Source: Nitrososphaerota archaeon
Lineage (GTDB): Archaea; Thermoproteota; Nitrososphaeria; Nitrososphaerales; UBA57
Length of the DNA stretch: 25,229 bases
NCBI GenBank assembly: GCA_016180375.1
Contig: JACPBJ010000067.1
Location: forward strand, 1 to 25,229
Direction of reading: 5' to 3'
Made by a program: the position numbers and the translations under genes. The notes below the pieces were generated by a model. It was not told the DNA's origin, made no database searches, and worked only from the letters and a program-made list of their open reading frames with translations. Shown piece after piece: positions 21,677 to 25,229 of this stretch; the first letter of the stretch is position 1; each line of letters begins with the position of its first letter.

Positions 21677-24460
21677 CTAATCTCTTCCCATCATTAATTT
21701 GAGCTCCTCAAGACGCACAAGCAGATCAGAATACAAAGATCTAAGACCCTGCAAATCTGAGTATTTCTTCCATCCCACGGCGGCTGCAAGTGCAGTATCT
21801 ATTTCAACACGTGAATGAAATTCCGTTCGAAGCTGATCCAACAGCGAGGGAAATTGCACATGACAAACAAAATCATATACGTTAAGTAGTTTCTTTCTGG
21901 ATGTGTCATCCAGCTTATCCTCATCCAAAACTAGCGTTTCCTCAATGGCCTTCTGCCCCCAGTGCATATAGGAACCTCGTACTTCTGTTCTGACATTAAG
22001 AAGATGGGCTAGCGAGAATGTTGAGTTCCACCATAACGCCAGTACCCTAGCCTTTTCAAAAGATTGAATCTTGAATGACCATAGGGACCATGTGGGCACA
22101 ATAGGGAAGGGCGAGACGAATGCAAGGAGACAAGTTCCAGGGGAAGTCAAATCAATATTCCCATAACCTGCAACAACCATGAAAGCTTCCCTGCTATGGA
22201 TGTGAGAAAGCCTTTTTCGCAAGGTTTCACTTGGGTTTTTTTCGTCCCAAAAGGCTTCATCATTTCTGAACCTCCCTGCTACAACGTAGTCATACGGTGT
22301 AGTCACTTCGATAGTCTCCATTCCAGATGCAGATCTCGTAGCCGGCATCACCACATTTTTCGGGACCCTAACCTCTATTGCAGTTTTCTCATTTCTTGCC
22401 TCGATAAATTGCTCCGTCTCTCTGAGGATTAACCACTCAACCCGGGTTCTCACAGGTCTCTGGCGAGATAGCAGTGTGTTCTTGGGATTGACGCTATCGC
22501 TTGATGAGTGAAAGCGAATGCCCTGAATGGTTCTTGGAACTAATTCTCCCAATTTTGAAAGAACATTGGAGTGAGGATAGGTGAGTGTGGTCTCTTCGCC
22601 AGGAATGAGCTTTCTCCAATCCATCAAGTTAGAAAATCTATCCAACTCTACACTTGAAACCATCATTTCCTGATGTTGATCGCCAGCGGCGTCCGGTGCT
22701 GTAAATGTTCGCTTGAGGATCGATGTGATTACGCCTTTTCTAGCAATCAGCAAGATTTCCCTAAATGAAGTATCTTCGCTGAATGCAGAGCGCCAGCCCG
22801 ACAGAATAAGGTATTCGATATTATACTTCTCATATAACAGTTGGCGCAGGCCCATCAAACTTTGCTCCTGAATAAAGGCAGCTGGAAGGACCATGCCCAT
22901 GCGTCCACCTTTCTTAAGGAAACGATCGGCCAAGAGAATAAAATATGCGAAGAAATTCATTTCCTTGTTAGAACGCTTTGCATAGTCTGAGAACCTTTCT
23001 GATAACATACTTCGGAACTCTTTTGCCACATGGCGCTTCCGTGTAAATGGCGGATTCATGATGACCAAATCAACCGATTCCACGGTGAATCCTTTTCCGG
23101 CCCCCGCAGCAGACAGCGCACCCTCCTGAACCTTGGAGCCCTCAGTCTCTCCGGTCAAGAACTGTGCGAGTCTAGCCTGACCTCGAGGCATTACTTTTTG
23201 CAACGATGAGATAATGGATCCAGGTCTAAGCAGTGTAGAATCGTAAACTGCAATGCGTACCTTGTCCGTCCAATATGCCGGATTGCGAAGGGCAAGCTGT
23301 ACTACTGCGAGATGAGCAGCAAACGGCATTATGTCGACGCCCGTCAAATCTCTCTCAATAAACTGCCTGTGATGTTGCTCAGTAAAATCAGACCGCAGTA
23401 GTGCTGCTTTCTGATCATATGCGGCCATTAGAAGTGTGCCTGATCCACAAGCGAAGTCGGCTACCTTAATATTAGGATCATCAATTGAGAGCTTGGCAAG
23501 AAGTCTGGCCGCCATGGGGTTAGTATAATAAGCAGCCACAGGTTTTCGTACTTCAATAGGTATCAATCTGTGAAAGATATTGCCTAACAAATCTCTGGTA
23601 AACTGTTCGGGCTGAAGATTCTCGATCACACGTAAGATGTAACGGATATATTGCAACGAGCGCTGAGGAAATAGCGAAGCTACATCAAAATCGAAAATGG
23701 CTTGATAATCATCTTGAAGGACCTTGTCGAAATAGTTCTGTTTTAGTTCTTTTGGAAGAGTCAAATTATCACCCTTAATCGGAGGATATCTTGGGTTCTG
23801 GCCATCCTGTTTGCTTGCTTGGAGTATTCTGTAGAATACGATCTGGTTGAGTAGCAAATATGCGGCAGCTCTGCGAGCTGCCTCGATCTCGCCTTTGCCT
23901 TTTGGTATTGTTGCAATAATATGCTCAAACAGAACATCCCCATGGAACTTACCCACTTTAGGCAGATATTCGGTAAGGCGGCCAACCACGTCCCCCATTA
24001 ACCTAACGAATTCCAAAGGATCTTCGAATCCCTTTTGGCCTGTTAGGCCTTTGTGAAGCCATTCAACTATCCGCTCCACTTGGCCATGAAATAGTCTGAC
24101 TGGAGCATCTCGAATCTTTAGCATACCTCTGTATTCAACACCAGACAAGATTAGCTCGGGTTTTATCTCACCGAGTCGTTGTTGTCTAACCCTATCCTTT
24201 AGCTGATCCGGATAGCCAATTAGAAAGTAGCCAGAAGCGCCTGCAATGTCGCCATATTCTATCGCCTGATTATACCCATCCAAATATGAGTCCAACCATT
24301 CTCCTTCCCCATACAGAGTAATAGTGTTACGGAGCTCAAAATCGGGCTGTCGTCGACCATAAAAGAGCTGGCTTGACATTTGGGTCACCATGTTCAGGTC
24401 GTGCTTCCGTAGATACTCTGCCATCAGGTCATTTATCGTGTTCTCAGTGGCGTCGGACAA
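21677..24460 (-). CDS. Large N6-adenine DNA methyltransferase, possibly a single-chain restriction-modification enzyme
   Basis: A 927-residue protein. The methyltransferase core shows motif I VADFACGSGTLLMAAYDQ (333-350) and motif IV DLVIMNPPF (464-472), so it should methylate adenine using S-adenosylmethionine. The N-terminal RRQPDFEL...LYGEGEWLDSY (37-59) resembles the PD-(D/E)xK nuclease arrangement fused to type IIG enzymes, but the expected lysine is Glu54 (E-G-E). The C-terminal third, with VRTEVRGSYMHWGQKAIEETLVLD, looks like a target-recognition domain. There is no separate R or S gene in the window. The start is TTG 24460, 27 bp from a TATA box. An orphan methyltransferase or part of a system continuing outside is also possible. 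Confidence 0.85.
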   Translation of the reverse strand: MSDATENTINDLMAEYLRKHDLNMVTQMSSQLFYGRRQPDFELRNTITLYGEGEWLDSYLDGYNQAIEYGDIAGASGYFLIGYPDQLKDRVRQQRLGEIKPELILSGVEYRGMLKIRDAPVRLFHGQVERIVEWLHKGLTGQKGFEDPLEFVRLMGDVVGRLTEYLPKVGKFHGDVLFEHIIATIPKGKGEIEAARRAAAYLLLNQIVFYRILQASKQDGQNPRYPPIKGDNLTLPKELKQNYFDKVLQDDYQAIFDFDVASLFPQRSLQYIRYILRVIENLQPEQFTRDLLGNIFHRLIPIEVRKPVAAYYTNPMAARLLAKLSIDDPNIKVADFACGSGTLLMAAYDQKAALLRSDFTEQHHRQFIERDLTGVDIMPFAAHLAVVQLALRNPAYWTDKVRIAVYDSTLLRPGSIISSLQKVMPRGQARLAQFLTGETEGSKVQEGALSAAGAGKGFTVESVDLVIMNPPFTRKRHVAKEFRSMLSERFSDYAKRSNKEMNFFAYFILLADRFLKKGGRMGMVLPAAFIQEQSLMGLRQLLYEKYNIEYLILSGWRSAFSEDTSFREILLIARKGVITSILKRTFTAPDAAGDQHQEMMVSSVELDRFSNLMDWRKLIPGEETTLTYPHSNVLSKLGELVPRTIQGIRFHSSSDSVNPKNTLLSRQRPVRTRVEWLILRETEQFIEARNEKTAIEVRVPKNVVMPATRSASGMETIEVTTPYDYVVAGRFRNDEAFWDEKNPSETLRKRLSHIHSREAFMVVAGYGNIDLTSPGTCLLAFVSPFPIVPTWSLWSFKIQSFEKARVLALWWNSTFSLAHLLNVRTEVRGSYMHWGQKAIEETLVLDEDKLDDTSRKKLLNVYDFVCHVQFPSLLDQLRTEFHSRVEIDTALAAAVGWKKYSDLQGLRSLYSDLLVRLEELKLMMGRD

Positions 24461-24480
24461 CCGTAGAGTTCTCCTAGGCT

Positions 24481-24491
24481 AATATTATAAA
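24481..24491 (-). promoter_or_regulatory. TATA box of the DNA methyltransferase gene
   Basis: Minus-strand TTTATAATATT is centred about 27 bp from TTG 24460, implying a nearly leaderless mRNA. A GGAG at 24474-24471 also sits before the start. Confidence 0.5.
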
Positions 24492-24714
24492 ACTATGTTC
24501 GCAATATCTGATTACTCAATCACAATTGGTAACCTCCAAAGGCCATAGAGGCGCACGCGGAGGAAGGGTAGGCTAGGAAAGTCAATAGCTCATTTCGTTT
24601 AGGTAATACTTTTGGAAACTGCTAAAGGCACTAAGTAGAGTAGTCGATGATGAAATCAATATTTTGCCAAGTTTCATAGAATCAGATAGTTAAGAATTCC
24701 TGAACAGTGATCCC

Positions 24715-24734
24715 AAGTACTAAAGTACTCTACT
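24715..24734 (+). repeat. Intergenic AGTACT-rich motif, copy 2
   Basis: AAGTACTAAAGTACTCTACT. Its first 17 bases match the reverse complement of 7486-7501 apart from one extra A, and its AGTACTCTACT part recurs exactly at 25072-25082. Confidence 0.6.
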
Positions 24735-24789
24735 CTGTAATAGAAAATCCTGTGCAATGCTATTACCTCAATCAAAAGAACACCAGAAA

Positions 24790-24942
24790 TTACCATACCT
24801 CATACAGACTCCTACCTCTCAGTTTAAAGGCAGGAGCAACTAAGCAAAATACCTCACCGATCTTGCTTTGTATCGTAGCCCCCGTCCTAGCAGCTGTACC
24901 TGAGGGGACTCCTACCCGTCTTTTGCACAGGGATATGCAAGT
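24790..24942 (-). mobile_element. Possible 3' end remnant of an IS200/IS605-type (TnpB) element
   Basis: On the minus strand 50 codons are open without a start and end at TAA (24792-24790); the product includes RRVGVPSGTAARTGATIQ and ends LVAPAFKLRGRSLYEVW. Inside it CTCCTGCC and GGTAGGAG (24836-24829 and 24816-24809) form an 8-bp stem that pairs fully only in minus-strand RNA, using one G-U. TnpB genes often end with such a tail, xAPxF..G, encoded by the terminal hairpin of the guide RNA. No zinc-ribbon or catalytic part of TnpB is visible upstream, so this is at most a fragment, and the call is tentative. Confidence 0.3.
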
Positions 24943-25193
24943 TTAGAGACTAAGATGTTATCGTTTCAGTTTTTATAGATGCTCAGGTTATTTCATTTAC
25001 TCGCCATATATAGGGGGAGGGTGCTTTACACACAAACATGTAACTGCTATACTAATCTACTCTATTACTATAGTACTCTACTAATACAGTATTATGTTGC
25101 ATATCATCCGTACTATATTGGGGGACATCACTCAATCAGATATTGACTTGATCTACTAAAAATTGGAAAATTGTCAAACATGAGGCGTTTGAG

Positions 25194-25200
25194 TTTAAAT
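25194..25200 (+). promoter_or_regulatory. TATA box facing out of the window
   Basis: TTTAAAT with a preceding GAG and following ACAAAAC would start transcription near 25222-25226, at the very edge. It probably belongs to a plus-strand gene beyond the window. Confidence 0.35.
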
Positions 25201-25229
25201 ACAAAACAAGAGAAAAAATTTTTTGCATA

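Larger units (their letters stand above)
24461..25229. other. AT-rich region without a supported gene
   Basis: About 770 bp beyond the methyltransferase gene. It carries AGTACT-type repeats (24715-24734, 25072-25082, inverted CTACTCTACT near 24635-24645), a possible IS200/IS605 3' end (24790-24942), a TATA element CATATATAG at 25005-25013 and another at 25194-25200. The plus frame 24707-24946 does not resemble a protein I know. Confidence 0.5.

Noticed and set aside
21677..21679. TAG in the methyltransferase gene as a pyrrolysine codon
   Set aside because: TAG ends several housekeeping genes in the window and no pyl gene is seen; a nonsense mutation or a true stop is simpler.
24648..24704. 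C/D box small RNA (ATGATGA at 24648, CTGA near 24700)
   Set aside because: The internal D' and C' boxes are missing, so the motif is probably accidental.
24707..24946. 79-residue plus-strand protein in the right-hand AT-rich region
   Set aside because: GTG start, composition unlike the neighbours, and opposite to the hairpin-bearing element; no family resemblance.
1..25229. CRISPR array
   Set aside because: No set of regularly spaced direct repeats was found; the only tandem repeat has two abutting copies without spacers.

Overview
This is a stretch of archaeal chromosome, most likely from the Thaumarchaeota (Nitrososphaerota) or a close relative such as Aigarchaeota. The evidence is an archaeal RNA polymerase/ribosomal operon (rpoH-rpoB-rpoA-rpl30e-nusA-rps12-rps7) in which the largest polymerase subunit is one unsplit gene (1261 codons), an Alba chromatin protein, aIF1A, an archaeal-type PEP carboxylase, and TATA-box promoters. 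Several TATA boxes sit about 27-31 bp from the start codon, which implies leaderless transcripts. No ammonia-oxidation gene is present, so physiology and exact lineage stay open.

Layout. 1-377: no supported gene; palindromes and a hairpin. 378-856 (minus): a RelB-like antitoxin and RelE-like toxin with overlapping stop and start. 987-1607 (minus): a membrane-anchored exported protein. 1650-1928: non-coding with a perfect 21-bp tandem duplication. 1929-2372 (plus): HIT hydrolase. 2431-2765 (plus): frameshifted, truncated 5' remnant of a multicopper oxidase, meeting a small putative zinc protein (minus, 2753-2986). 3053-3574 (minus): membrane-anchored blue-copper cupredoxin. 3802-4119 (plus): aIF1A. 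4127-7309 or further (minus): a large cell-surface subtilisin-like protease with about 75-residue repeats and a C-terminal anchor; its signal peptide lies upstream of the first ATG, so the real start is probably non-canonical. 7382-7730: intergenic. 7731-9926 (minus): Alba, a small unknown protein and PEP carboxylase. 9986-11761 (minus): ABC-2 type exporter, ATPase then permease.

11938-21207 (plus) is the information-processing operon: polymerase subunits H, B and A, ribosomal proteins eL30, uS12 and uS7, and the NusA-like KH protein, with gaps mostly under 35 bp and one 4-bp overlap. Beyond uS7 the character changes. 21208-21676 has no supported gene; a single large N6-adenine DNA methyltransferase with a possible N-terminal nuclease domain follows (21677-24460, minus), then about 770 bp of AT-rich DNA with short repeats and what may be the 3' end of an IS200/IS605-type element. 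That end looks like an accessory island beside the core operon.

I did not find a clear new multi-gene system. The points most worth checking are the single-gene restriction-modification protein with an open in-frame tail after its stop codon, the missing canonical start of the surface protease, the broken multicopper oxidase, and a nearly identical short motif shared by two distant intergenic regions.
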